Shown here piece by piece: positions 53,909 through 62,356 of a stretch of 64,000 nucleotides of DNA. The notes beneath the pieces were generated by a model that saw nothing but the letters and a program-made list of their open reading frames with translations, was not told the DNA's origin and ran no database searches. This DNA is from an uncultured cyanobacterium (GTDB lineage Bacteria > Cyanobacteriota > Cyanobacteriia > Cyanobacteriales > Nostocaceae), in the NCBI GenBank assembly GCA_903848645.1, contig CAINGU010000063.1:48381-112380 (forward strand), written 5' to 3'. Made by a program: the position numbers and the translations under genes. Positions within the stretch are counted from its first letter, which is position 1. Each line of letters starts with the position of its first letter.

Positions 53909-56818
53909 TTAAAATTCTCCAGCTAATGCGGGAATACAACGTTCACACAATAATGGATGTTCTGCTGATTCACCAACATGAGTAGAATAGTTCCAACAGC
54001 GATCGCATTTGTGATAAGATTTCCCTTCATGCTCATAGTCTGCGGCATTAACTACCCCAATATCCCAATTATCTTCACCTTGAACTCGCAGAGTTTTCAA
54101 TCCTTTTAATGCGTCAGGAGTATCTAATAATTGGACTTCAGAAGTTAGGAATAAATACCGTAATTCATCAATTCCATTCCCGCTAACATTTAAAGGTTCA
54201 ATAGCAGCGCGTAATTTTTCATCACTGAGATAAATCAAAGCAATAGCTTCTAAAGAAGAACCAATTAGTTTTTCTGTTCGCGCTTGTTCTAAAACCTTAT
54301 TAACATCACCGCGAATCCGTCGCAGTGTTTTCCAAAATTCTGCTAATTCAGGATTATCCCATTTATCATCTACTTGCACCCAACCAGCTTGAAACACTGA
54401 TTTAGAAGATGTTTCGTAGGGAATAAATTGCCAAATATCTTCCGCAGTATGACACAAAACAGGAGCAATGGCGATCGCTAAATTCTCCAAAGCAATTTGC
54501 AAAACTGTTTGACAACTACGACGACGGAAAGCATCAGCCGAACTGATATATAATCTATCCTTCGCAACATCTAAATAAAAGTTCGACAAATCCACAACAC
54601 AGAAATTCTGCACAGTTTGGAAAAAGCGGAAAAACTGGAAACTATCAAAAGCTTCCGTCACCTCATTAAACACCTCACGGATGCGGTGCAGCATATATTT
54701 ATCCAAATCGGGTAAATCATCAAAAGCTACAGCATCCTTGAGAGGATCAAAATCATGTAAACTCCCCAATAAAAACCGCGCTGTGTTGCGAATCTTATTT
54801 CTCACATCAGCTAATTGCTTGATGATGTTACCACCCAACCGGACATCACCAGAATAATCAACGGAAGAAACCCACAACCGCAAAACATCCGCACCATAAG
54901 CAGGTTGTTGTTTTTGGTTAGTCCCACCTTGAATCATCAACTGAGGGTCTACCACATTCCCCACCGACTTACTCATTTTGCGGCCATTTTCATCCAAGAC
55001 GAAACCATGAGTTAGTACAGTTTTATAAGGTGCAACGCCATTAACCGCGACACTGGTTAACAAAGAAGATTGAAACCAACCCCGATGTTGGTCAGAACCT
55101 TCCAAATACATATCAGCAGGATAGCGTAACTCCGGTCTTTGCTTCGCCACAGCCGCCCAAGACGAACCAGAATCAAACCAGACATCCATTGTATCTGTAC
55201 CTCGGCGGTAAGTTTTGCCATTATTGCGGTATGCTTCCGGTAACAACTCAGCCACCGACAACTCCCACCAAGCATCAGAACCCTTTTCGGCAATAATAGC
55301 TTGAACGTGGTTAATCGTGTCCGCATTCAGCAAAACTTCCCCAGTTGCTTCATCATAAAACACAGGAATAGGCACACCCCAAGAACGCTGACGAGAGATA
55401 CACCAATCGGATCTTTCTGCTATCATCGGCGTGATGCGGTTTTCACCTTGCGCGGGAATCCAACGCACAGATGAAATAGCCTTTAAAGCCTCCTCCCGAA
55501 AACCAGCCACAGAAGCAAACCATTGTTCAGTAGCGCGGAAAATCGTCGGTTTTTTCGTTCTCCAATCATAAGGATACTTGTGAGGATAAGCCTCCTCCTT
55601 CAACAGAGAACCAGCTTCCTGCAAAGCGTCAATAATCGCTTGATTACCATCGCCCAAAACATTCAAGCCAGAAAACTTACCAGCCTCATCCGTGAAATTC
55701 CCACTATCATCAACAGGCGCAAGAATCGGCAAACCGTAACGCTGACCAACAATATAGTCCTCTTGACCATGACCAGGAGCAGTATGTACCAACCCAGTCC
55801 CCGATTCAGTAGTGATATAATCACCACCAACCACCACCGGACTTTCACGGTCAAACAAAGGATGACGATAAGTAGTATGTTCCAAATCCTGACCAGAGAA
55901 TTTAGCCTTTACAGTCAACTCACAATCTAAAACCTCTCCCAACCTTTCCACCAACTCAGCCGCCACAATCAGATATCTGCATTCTCTCCGCGCCTCTGCG
56001 TCTCTGCGTGAAACCTCCACCACCGCATACTCTAGCGCACCATTCACAGCCACAGCCAGATTACCGGGAATAGTCCAGGGTGTAGTAGTCCACACAGCCA
56101 CGCCCAAATCAGGCAAGAAGCCATTCAAACTAGCTTTTAACCCTTCAGAAACCTTCAGTACCCGAAAAGCAGCGTAAATACTGCGAGAAACGTGACCTTC
56201 AGGATATTCTAACTCAGCTTCTGCTAAAGCCGTTTTAGAACTAGGACTCCAATGCACAGGCTTTAAACCGCGATAAATATAACCTTTGAGGAACATTTCC
56301 CCAAATACGCCAATTTGCGCGGCTTCGTATTCTGGTTTGAGGGTTAAATAAGGATTTTCCCAATCACCCCAAATCCCATAGCGTTTAAAGCTTTCCCGTT
56401 GTTCATCAACCGTCTTCAGTGCGAACTCTTTCGCTTTTTGACGCAATTGCAAAGGTGTGAGATTTTGCCGTTCTGCCTGTTTCATATTTTGCAGAACTTT
56501 CAACTCAATTGGCAATCCGTGACAATCCCAGCCAGGAACGTAGCGAATTTTACGACCTTGGAGCAAATGGTAGCGGTTAATAATATCTTTGAGAATCTTA
56601 TTTAAAGCATGACCAATATGCAACTGGCCGTTAGCATAGGGAGGACCATCGTGCAGTATAAATAATTCGCCGGGGTTGTTTTCAGCCAGTTGAGAATAAA
56701 TGTGGTTTTCTTCCCAGAATTTTTGGATTTCGGGTTCGCGCTTGATTGCGTTTGCCCGCATATCGAAGTTTGTCTTGGGTAAGTTGACGGTATCTTTGTA
56801 TTTTCCAGTTTCGGTCAC
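53909..56818 (-). CDS. ileS: Isoleucine-tRNA ligase
   Basis: About 969 residues from GTG 56818 (MTETGKYKD), chosen over an in-frame ATG at 56932 because the shorter start gives the usual family N-terminus (VNLPKTNFDMRANAIKRE); the upstream 38 codons fall in REP-like repeat sequence. HIGH box as GPPYANGQLHIGHALNK (about 57-73), KMSKS in GRKMSKSVG (about 597-605) and a zinc site CDRCWNYS...CERC at the C-terminus are present. A repeat-derived insertion (RRDAEARRE, about residues 269-279) lies in the editing-domain region. It charges tRNA-Ile in the cytoplasm. Confidence 0.95.
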   Translation of the reverse strand: MTETGKYKDTVNLPKTNFDMRANAIKREPEIQKFWEENHIYSQLAENNPGELFILHDGPPYANGQLHIGHALNKILKDIINRYHLLQGRKIRYVPGWDCHGLPIELKVLQNMKQAERQNLTPLQLRQKAKEFALKTVDEQRESFKRYGIWGDWENPYLTLKPEYEAAQIGVFGEMFLKGYIYRGLKPVHWSPSSKTALAEAELEYPEGHVSRSIYAAFRVLKVSEGLKASLNGFLPDLGVAVWTTTPWTIPGNLAVAVNGALEYAVVEVSRRDAEARRECRYLIVAAELVERLGEVLDCELTVKAKFSGQDLEHTTYRHPLFDRESPVVVGGDYITTESGTGLVHTAPGHGQEDYIVGQRYGLPILAPVDDSGNFTDEAGKFSGLNVLGDGNQAIIDALQEAGSLLKEEAYPHKYPYDWRTKKPTIFRATEQWFASVAGFREEALKAISSVRWIPAQGENRITPMIAERSDWCISRQRSWGVPIPVFYDEATGEVLLNADTINHVQAIIAEKGSDAWWELSVAELLPEAYRNNGKTYRRGTDTMDVWFDSGSSWAAVAKQRPELRYPADMYLEGSDQHRGWFQSSLLTSVAVNGVAPYKTVLTHGFVLDENGRKMSKSVGNVVDPQLMIQGGTNQKQQPAYGADVLRLWVSSVDYSGDVRLGGNIIKQLADVRNKIRNTARFLLGSLHDFDPLKDAVAFDDLPDLDKYMLHRIREVFNEVTEAFDSFQFFRFFQTVQNFCVVDLSNFYLDVAKDRLYISSADAFRRRSCQTVLQIALENLAIAIAPVLCHTAEDIWQFIPYETSSKSVFQAGWVQVDDKWDNPELAEFWKTLRRIRGDVNKVLEQARTEKLIGSSLEAIALIYLSDEKLRAAIEPLNVSGNGIDELRYLFLTSEVQLLDTPDALKGLKTLRVQGEDNWDIGVVNAADYEHEGKSYHKCDRCWNYSTHVGESAEHPLLCERCIPALAGEF
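55982..56013. repeat. Short repeat inserted in the ileS reading frame
   Basis: A CTCTGCGTCTCTGCGTG-type repeat, common between genes in cyanobacteria (compare 32340-32362, 15700-15722), is embedded in frame in ileS and encodes a charged RRDAEARRE stretch. Confidence 0.75.
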
Positions 56819-56869
56819 AGGTTCATGCCTAAATGTAGGTGTGCAGGTTATCCGATCAATTATAAGTCG

Positions 56870-56952
56870 TCGGTTGGGTTGAGAAAACCCAACAAGGCTT
56901 ATTGGTATTTTGGGGTTAATGTTGGGTTTCACTTCGTTCTACCCAACCTACG
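56870..56952. repeat. REP-like doublet, copy a
   Basis: CGGTTGGGTTGAGAAAACCCAACA (56870-56893) and TGTTGGGTTTCACTTCGTTC continuing to ACCCAACCTACGG (to 56952), in inverted orientation around a 28-bp spacer. It matches the doublets that flank the RAYT gene 1.2 kb downstream. Confidence 0.8.
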
Positions 56953-57019
56953 GAACTGAGCAAGTATAATGAGGTACTTTTTATTATAAATTAAATATAT
57001 TATTACTCTTATCACCACA

Positions 57020-58045
57020 ATGAAAAACAACGTAGCATTACAGAAAACGGATCAAGGCTGGAAATTTATTGATGAGTCTGAATTAGAAACCTTTGTTTGG
57101 GAGAATTTAGAAGAAATATTTCAACTAAAACCCTTAACACGCCAATTGTATATAAAAGGAGAAATTTGTGATATTGTAGCAATTGGCAAAAATAATCAAC
57201 TGACTATTATTGAATTAAAAAATACAGAAGATCGTTATGTTATTAATCAACTGACACGCTATTATGAAAGTTTAGCTGAAGAACAACCTTTTAAAGATAA
57301 TGTTGATTACAATCAAGAAATTCGTTTATTTGCAATATGTCCTAATTTTCATCGTCATAATTTAATAGACAAAAAACATAGTCGTTTAAATTTTGATTTA
57401 TTTACTTTCTCGATTCTATATAAGGAAAGTGAATTTTATTTTTCTTTATCTCACATTCATAACCAATCAGAAGCAAAACTGATAAAAATCAATTATCAAG
57501 AAGTTAATTTACAAAATCAACAAAATAATCATATTCCTGAACCACCAAGATTATTATTAGATTGGTTAGGTGCGTTAACAAGTACAGAATTAGAAAATTT
57601 AACGCAAATCAGACAGCAAATATTAAGTTTTGATCAGAGAATAGAAGAAATTATCGTTAATAAAAGTATTGTGTATGCCAGTAAATATGGCAAGGATAAA
57701 ATTAGACAATGTGCAGAATTTTCGTTTGATAGAAAATCAAAGAAAATAATATTATTTTTATGGCTAATTATGCCCAATCACAAAAATAAAACTATTGCTA
57801 GAATGCAACTTGATACAACTGAGGAATATCTTACATATTGGCGATATATTCCTATGAAAGAAAAAAGTACATCTTGGTCTCATAAAGAATTAGGTGGTCA
57901 TTACTTTTATGGTGTTTCAAAAACTTCAGGAAGATTATTTTCAGAAGATAGACATTTAGGACGAGTATACAACCAAATATTTGTTGATGAAACTAAAAAT
58001 CTTGTTAATAAAGCATTAAAAATATGGTTAGAAAGAATTAATTAA
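57020..58045 (+). CDS. NucS-like (DUF91) PD-(D/E)XK nuclease
   Basis: 341 residues. The N-terminal domain (about 20-135) has a FVWENLEEIF-like opening, ICDIVAIG and TIIELKN motifs (about 48-73), the D...ExK nuclease core of the NucS/DUF91 group, and a conserved LFAICPNFH strand. The C-terminal half (about 180-341) is uncharacterised; it ends with a helical ...KIWLERIN. Family members cut at mismatches or branched DNA, but this subgroup is unproven. It is AT-rich in codon use and bracketed by REP-like doublets a and b, consistent with an acquired gene. Confidence 0.72.
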   Translation: MKNNVALQKTDQGWKFIDESELETFVWENLEEIFQLKPLTRQLYIKGEICDIVAIGKNNQLTIIELKNTEDRYVINQLTRYYESLAEEQPFKDNVDYNQEIRLFAICPNFHRHNLIDKKHSRLNFDLFTFSILYKESEFYFSLSHIHNQSEAKLIKINYQEVNLQNQQNNHIPEPPRLLLDWLGALTSTELENLTQIRQQILSFDQRIEEIIVNKSIVYASKYGKDKIRQCAEFSFDRKSKKIILFLWLIMPNHKNKTIARMQLDTTEEYLTYWRYIPMKEKSTSWSHKELGGHYFYGVSKTSGRLFSEDRHLGRVYNQIFVDETKNLVNKALKIWLERIN

Positions 58046-58058
58046 AATCAGTTTAATT

Positions 58059-58145
58059 GTAGGTTGGGTTGAGGAACGAAACCCAACATGACTCATTGCT
58101 ATCTTGGGGTTAATGTTGGGTTTCATTTCATTCAACCCAACCTAC
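58059..58145. repeat. REP-like doublet, copy b (at RAYT 3' end)
   Basis: GTAGGTTGGGTTGAGGAACG...AACCCAACATG (58059-58090) and ATGTTGGGTTTCATTTCATTC...AACCCAACCTAC (to 58145), inverted to each other. The right arm contains the RAYT stop codon. Confidence 0.85.
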
Positions 58146-58684
58146 TCATTGCCAATATCATCATCAAAAATAATTTCCTCACCCGCACCCCACATTATGT
58201 CATACATACCTTGACGCACAGCGCGATGAAAACTTGAATATTCCCAATCCTTTGGTGCTGTTACCAAACCATGTTTCACAGGATTATAATGAATATATTC
58301 AACATGATTTTGAAAATCAATTTCATCTCTAATTAAATGTTCCCAAAAACGATATTGCCATATAGCCCGTTGTTTTTTCTTTTTTCTAGATAAAGATATA
58401 TTTTCTGGTGAAATAGTTTCACATTTACGACTAAAATAACTTTTAATTAACCGCCAACGGGTTGAAAAATCATGATCGTTTTCTGGTAATGTCCAAATAC
58501 AGTGGAGATGATCAGGTAAAATAACAACAGCATCTATAATAAATGGATGTTTCCGCATTACATCACCAAAAGCATCTCTTAATAAAGAAACATTTTTTGG
58601 TAAACATAATATTTTTTGTCTTTTATCTGTCACCACTGTAAAAAAGTATGTTCCTCCTGCAACTTTGGCGCGACGATATTCCAT
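58142..58684 (-). CDS. REP-associated tyrosine transposase (RAYT)
   Basis: 180 residues of the IS200-like Y1 transposase fold. The HUH motif is PDHLHCIW (about 56-63), and the catalytic tyrosine is in YIHYNPVKHGLV (about 130-141). Start MEYRRAKV at ATG 58684. RAYT proteins bind and cut REP hairpins as single strand and are thought to spread them. The stop codon (TAG, 58142-58144) is formed by the terminal CTAC of the REP-like arm, and similar doublets lie on both sides. No partner transposon ends are present, typical of a RAYT. AT-rich codons. Confidence 0.93.
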   Translation of the reverse strand: MEYRRAKVAGGTYFFTVVTDKRQKILCLPKNVSLLRDAFGDVMRKHPFIIDAVVILPDHLHCIWTLPENDHDFSTRWRLIKSYFSRKCETISPENISLSRKKKKQRAIWQYRFWEHLIRDEIDFQNHVEYIHYNPVKHGLVTAPKDWEYSSFHRAVRQGMYDIMWGAGEEIIFDDDIGNE

Positions 58685-58736
58685 ACTATAAATATCCTGT
58701 GATTAAAGTTGTGTTTTATAAACTTGATTTTACCCC

Positions 58737-58853
58737 GTAGGTTGGGTTGACGCAAGGAAACCCAACATTAATTATAAAGCGAAGCGCAACCCAATATTAA
58801 TTATAATATTCTGGTAGGTGGTGTTGGGTTTCACTTCGTTCTACCCAACCTAC
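58737..58853. repeat. REP-like doublet, copy c (at RAYT 5' side)
   Basis: GTAGGTTGGGTTGACGCAAGG...AACCCAACATT and TGTTGGGTTTCACTTCGTTC...ACCCAACCTAC, inverted. The right arm (TTTCACTTCGTTCTACCCA) is identical to that of copy a. Between the arms lies an extra internal repeat (CATTAATTATAA ... AATATTAATTATAA). Confidence 0.85.
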
Positions 58854-58865
58854 AAATATTGGAGG

Positions 58866-59057
58866 TTATAGAAAATGAGTATTAGGGACAATTTGATTCA
58901 AAACTAACAATTCTGGAATCATTACTCGGAGCTTTTCTGTTAAAATATCAATTGTAGAAGTTTCTGTTACCAAACCTGGGATATCTTCGCTAGTTGCCAC
59001 CCAAACTTCTGCTTCTGCATCCCAAAAGGCTTCAACTTTATATGTGATTTGTGTCAT
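58866..59057 (-). CDS. DUF1902 domain protein (HicB/antitoxin-like)
   Basis: 63 residues from ATG 59057 (MTQITYKVEAFWDAEA); a TTG six bases upstream is also possible. The short beta-alpha fold with YKVEAFWDAEAEVWVATSEDIPGL is the DUF1902 signature, a family related to HicB-like regulators. No partner toxin gene follows. It is divergent from the HTH gene at 59116, sharing a 58-bp gap. Downstream it runs into the REP-like doublet c. Confidence 0.78.
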   Translation of the reverse strand: MTQITYKVEAFWDAEAEVWVATSEDIPGLVTETSTIDILTEKLRVMIPELLVLNQIVPNTHFL

Positions 59058-59115
59058 TATCAAAAGTTTTCGTAAATTGATAAAACTGGATTTATTATAT
59101 CACAATCCTCAATTT

Positions 59116-59460
59116 ATGACCAAAATTAGAACAGAGGAAGAATATGATCGCGCTTTAGAAACTGTTGAGAAATTAATGGCTTGTCAAGAACGGACACCAG
59201 AACAAACTGCTATCCTCCAATTATTAGTTACTATCATTGAAGAATTTGAAACTAAACACTATCCTATTGAACCATCATCTCCCCATGCAATTCTAGAACA
59301 CTTGATGGATGCTAGGGGAATTAAACAATCTGATTTAGTGGGAATTATTGGTTCTAAAGGTGTTGTTTCCGTGGTTGTGAATAGGAAAAGAGCAATTAGT
59401 AAAGCTCAAGCAAAGGCATTAGGAGAATTTTTTAATGTTTCTCCAGCATTGTTTATTTAA
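59116..59460 (+). CDS. HTH-type regulator, HigA-like antitoxin family
   Basis: 114 residues from ATG 59116 (MTKIRTEEE), preferred over the longer GTG start 59044 because the family begins this way. The N-terminal half is helical (EEEYDRALETVEKLMA). The C-terminal half is an XRE-type helix-turn-helix with MDARGIKQSDLVGIIGSKGVVS and NRKRAISKAQAKALGEFFNV. No HigB toxin gene is adjacent (a DUF1902 gene is divergent), so it is an orphan antitoxin-like gene. A decayed second copy is at 61041-61356. The stop is followed by a half REP element (59466-59493). Confidence 0.82.
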   Translation: MTKIRTEEEYDRALETVEKLMACQERTPEQTAILQLLVTIIEEFETKHYPIEPSSPHAILEHLMDARGIKQSDLVGIIGSKGVVSVVVNRKRAISKAQAKALGEFFNVSPALFI

Positions 59461-59465
59461 TAGTG

Positions 59466-59493
59466 TTAGGTTGGGTTGAAAAAACCCAACATT
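59466..59493. repeat. Half REP-like element, copy d
   Basis: TTAGGTTGGGTTGAAAAAACCCAACATT: the left arm only of the doublet, just after the HTH gene stop. Confidence 0.7.
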
Positions 59494-59533
59494 GACTATT
59501 AGTTTAATGCCGTGGTACTAAAAACCACAAATC

Positions 59534-60901
59534 TTAGAGTTTGGCTGGCTGCTTCTTGTCTTTAGTCTGGGAATGACTGCTATTATTAACAGTTTGTGGT
59601 GCTAAAAAAGCCTCCTTACCTGTAATCAATCGAGAGCGACGATTGCGAGTAATATAATTCCAAGCCCATTGAATTACTATTACTAATTTAGTGTCAAACT
59701 CAATTAAGAAGTAGATGTGAATTACTAGCCAAAATAGCCAAGCAATGAAACCTGTGAGTTTGATGAAGCCTAAATCTACAACAGCTAGATTTTGCCCAAT
59801 CATTGCCAAACTACCCACATCGTTGTATTTAAAATCTGGCAAAGTCCGACCTTGAAGCCGGCGTTTAATGAGTTTACCTACATACTCTCCTTCTTGCTTG
59901 GCTACGGGGGCAACACCAGGTAATGGTTTACCATTTTGATGGGAGAAATTAGCTAAGTCTCCAATTACGAAAATGTTTTTATAATCCTTAATAGTCAAGT
60001 CAGGTTCGACAATTACTCTGGCAGAGAAATCGCATTCTACATCTGTCCGTTCTGCGAGAATTTTCCCCAAAGCCGAACCTTGCACACCGGCTGCCCACAA
60101 GATAGTTTTTGAGGGAACTTCTGTCAATTCACCGTTTTGTTTGAAAGTAACAATGTCATTTTCAATATTCGTGACTCTGGTTTGAGTGTGAATAACCACA
60201 CCCAACTTTTGTAAAGATTCTATTGCTACTTTCGATAATTCTGGGGCAATGTGTGGGAGGATGCGATCGCCCCCTTGCAATAGTAAAATTTTCGTTTCTG
60301 AGGTGTCAATGTTGCGGAAATCTTCTTTGAGGGTTTGGTATGCTAATTCGGCGATCGCACCAGACAATTCTACACCAGTGGGACCTCCCCCCACAATCAC
60401 AAAAGTCAATAAAGCCCGACGTTTTACCGGATCACTTTCTTTTTCTGCGGCTTCAAATGCTGAAAATATCCGCCGACGCATTTCTAGCGCATCTTCCACA
60501 GTTTTCAAACCTGGAGCAGATTCTTTCCAATTATCCTTACCAAAATAGGAATGGTTAGCACCGGTGGCCAGAATTAATGTATCATAAGGGACTATTTCAT
60601 CACCCAAAATAACTTGTTGCGCTTTGGGATTAATATCACTTACTTCTCCCAACAACACTTTTGTATTCTTACTTTTGCTGAATACAGATCGCAATGGTGC
60701 GGAAATATCAGAAGGTGATAGCGTACCTGTGGCAACTTGATATAAAAGCGGCTGAAATAAATGAAAATTCCGTTTATCAATGAGAGTAACATTTACTTTT
60801 GCCTTAGCAAGAGCCTTTGCTGCATACAATCCACCAAAGCCACCACCAACGATAACAACCTCATGTGGTGCATTCTTCTCACGGGGAACAACCATAAACA
60901 A
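59534..60901 (-). CDS. Type II NADH dehydrogenase (NDH-2), NAD(P)/FAD-dependent oxidoreductase
   Basis: 455 residues. The FAD-binding Rossmann motif VIVGGGFGGLYAAKALA (about 17-33), HLFQPLLYQVATGTL (about 47-61), and the NAD-binding GGGPTGVELSGAIAEL (about 170-185) identify NDH-2. A short hydrophobic segment near 365-400 (TGFIAWLFWLVIHIYFLIEF) can anchor it to the membrane. It moves electrons from NADH to quinone without pumping protons. The C-terminal 40 residues are basic and disordered. Gene on its own, minus strand. Confidence 0.93.
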   Translation of the reverse strand: MFMVVPREKNAPHEVVIVGGGFGGLYAAKALAKAKVNVTLIDKRNFHLFQPLLYQVATGTLSPSDISAPLRSVFSKSKNTKVLLGEVSDINPKAQQVILGDEIVPYDTLILATGANHSYFGKDNWKESAPGLKTVEDALEMRRRIFSAFEAAEKESDPVKRRALLTFVIVGGGPTGVELSGAIAELAYQTLKEDFRNIDTSETKILLLQGGDRILPHIAPELSKVAIESLQKLGVVIHTQTRVTNIENDIVTFKQNGELTEVPSKTILWAAGVQGSALGKILAERTDVECDFSARVIVEPDLTIKDYKNIFVIGDLANFSHQNGKPLPGVAPVAKQEGEYVGKLIKRRLQGRTLPDFKYNDVGSLAMIGQNLAVVDLGFIKLTGFIAWLFWLVIHIYFLIEFDTKLVIVIQWAWNYITRNRRSRLITGKEAFLAPQTVNNSSHSQTKDKKQPAKL

Positions 60902-61040
60902 TATTTCCTTTTGTTAAGAGTCATGTAACCTTTCTTAACAAATATGTAACAAAATTATAATGTATTTTGCCGTCTATTGAGAACTCTTGAAAAAATACTA
61001 AAAGTAGTCAAAGTTACTAATAAGTTATGATTAAATAATT

Positions 61041-61356
61041 TGCAACTAAACACTATCCTATTGAACCATAATCCCACCATGCAATTGTAAAATATTTAAT
61101 AAATGCGAGAGAAATCAAACAATCTGATTTACTAGGAATTATTACTTCTAAAGTAAGTAAGTTGGCGTTAAAAATTGTCGTTATGACAAGGGAACAGGGA
61201 ACAGGGAACAGGGAACAGAGAAGAGGTTTTAGGCAACTTTACTTTTCGTTACATATTTCGGTTTTTTTCCGTTCACCTACTTAGTGGTTTTTGAAATTGT
61301 GAATAGGAAAAATATGAAGAGAATTTTTTAATGTTTCCCCAGAGTTGTTTATTTAG
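61041..61356 (+). pseudogene. Decayed copy of the HigA-like HTH gene, split by insertion
   Basis: 61041-61155 matches 59253-59363 of the intact gene nearly base for base (CTAAACACTATCCTATTGAACCAT..., AATCAAACAATCTGATTTA). In-frame stops appear where CATCATCTCC has become CATAATCCC and TTCTAGAAC has become TTGTAAAAT. After about 130 bp of unrelated sequence, 61285-61356 resumes the 3' end (TTGTGAATAGGAAAA...GAATTTTTTAATGTTTCCCC) with an internal deletion, ending at the same stop position. No promoter or start is retained, so it is not expected to be translated. Confidence 0.85.
61156..61284. mobile_element. MITE-like inserted element with STRR
   Basis: Interrupts the pseudogene. The left end reads TAAGTAAGTTGGCGTTAAAAA and the right end CGTTCACCTACTTAGT; the right complement (ACTAAGTAGGTGAACG) and the left end share a TAAGTNGGNG core, an imperfect terminal inverted repeat. 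The middle contains four GGGAACA units (61190-61217). The right half is repeated at about 36999-37050 and the left end at 45178-45201, so it is a dispersed family. It encodes no protein. Confidence 0.6.
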
Positions 61357-61485
61357 TAGCAAATAGACAGCAAATATAACTACACTCAGCCAGAAATAGC
61401 AAATTAAATCAGATTGCTAAAGATGGGGATCACTGATGATATAATACTTATTTACATGATGCAATATCAACGGAGGCAAGTACAA

Positions 61486-61971
61486 ATGTTTAGAGGTAAC
61501 TCGATCAAAAAAGTCACCTACTACCCTTTACTGGCTTCATTAGTTGTAGTGCTATTGGCACATTCTACTATTGATCAGGGGTTAAAAAATCAGAGTCATA
61601 AAACATTAGCTGCTGTTCAATTGATAGCTCAAGTAGATAATGCTGACTCTCTACAAGATTCTAAATCTACTCCCATACTAGATGAAAAAAAAGCTCTAAA
61701 TCTAGTCCAGAATCTACCACAAGTGCGGAAAAAAGGGCAGGAGATTCAAAAACTATCGAGAGGAAGTATCCGGGTTTCCTCGGTGGTTGATAGTTCCCCT
61801 ACGGCTGATGCACCTTACTATGTAGTTAGAGTAGTGGAGAATCACTCTGATAAAACTACAAGCACAATTTATTGGTTTCGCGTGTTAAGTTCTAGCGGTG
61901 TGATTGAAGCTTTAGATTTAATTAACAACCAATATATCTCTGTGGAAAAGTGGAATCCTGACGGTAGGTAA
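61486..61971 (+). CDS. Exported or membrane-anchored protein, function unknown
   Basis: 162 residues from ATG 61486 (MFRGNSIKKV), chosen over upstream ATGs because GGAGG lies 9 bp before it. A basic N-terminus and one hydrophobic helix (about 12-27) form an uncleaved or cleavable signal anchor; the remainder (about 40-162) is soluble, with a beta strand-rich end (YYVVRVVENHSDKTTSTIYWFRV). No named family is recognised. It is co-directional with the DUF6737-like gene 84 bp downstream. Confidence 0.6.
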   Translation: MFRGNSIKKVTYYPLLASLVVVLLAHSTIDQGLKNQSHKTLAAVQLIAQVDNADSLQDSKSTPILDEKKALNLVQNLPQVRKKGQEIQKLSRGSIRVSSVVDSSPTADAPYYVVRVVENHSDKTTSTIYWFRVLSSSGVIEALDLINNQYISVEKWNPDGR

Positions 61972-62055
61972 ACTTGCTATCAACCATTGTTTTAACTCCT
62001 TGCACCCCATTTTTAATCTTGCATTGACAAACATCAAGTTTTTTTAACACAAAAA

Positions 62056-62292
62056 ATGTCTGAACAACAAACAATTAGCCCTTGGAAATATAAACCTTGG
62101 TGGTGTCAACCTTGGTCAATTATCCTAACTGCTGTTACATTAATTAGCGGTAGTTGGTTAATATTTAAAATTATGTGGTTGACAATTTTAGTGGCTATTC
62201 CCTTATTAATTTGGATGGGATTTTTTCTGTTAATTTGGCCACAGATGATGATTCGCAGTGGGGTTTTGGATAATTTAGAAAAACATCCTTAA
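62056..62292 (+). CDS. Small membrane protein (DUF6737-like)
   Basis: 78 residues with two adjacent hydrophobic segments (about 21-42 and 43-63). The N-terminus carries a conserved-looking KPWWCQPWSI stretch and the C-terminus is soluble (SGVLDNLEKHP). It resembles the cyanobacterial DUF6737 family, for which no function is known. It follows the exported-protein gene by 84 bp and may be co-transcribed. Confidence 0.6.
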   Translation: MSEQQTISPWKYKPWWCQPWSIILTAVTLISGSWLIFKIMWLTILVAIPLLIWMGFFLLIWPQMMIRSGVLDNLEKHP

Positions 62293-62356
62293 TTCCCATC
62301 AAAATATATCCCGATAAATCACGTACATTCCGCCAACATAGTCGGCATCATCAATT

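Larger units (their letters stand above)
60902..61485. other. Intergenic region with pseudogene and inserted element
   Basis: 584 bp between NDH-2 and the secreted protein gene. It holds the decayed HTH gene copy (61041-61356) and the MITE-like element with a GGGAACA array that splits it. The remaining 100 bp are AT-rich and carry the promoters. Confidence 0.6.

Noticed and set aside
56819..56932. N-terminal 38-codon extension of IleS
   Set aside because: It crosses a REP-like arm and does not match the family N-terminus; GTG 56818 gives the expected start.
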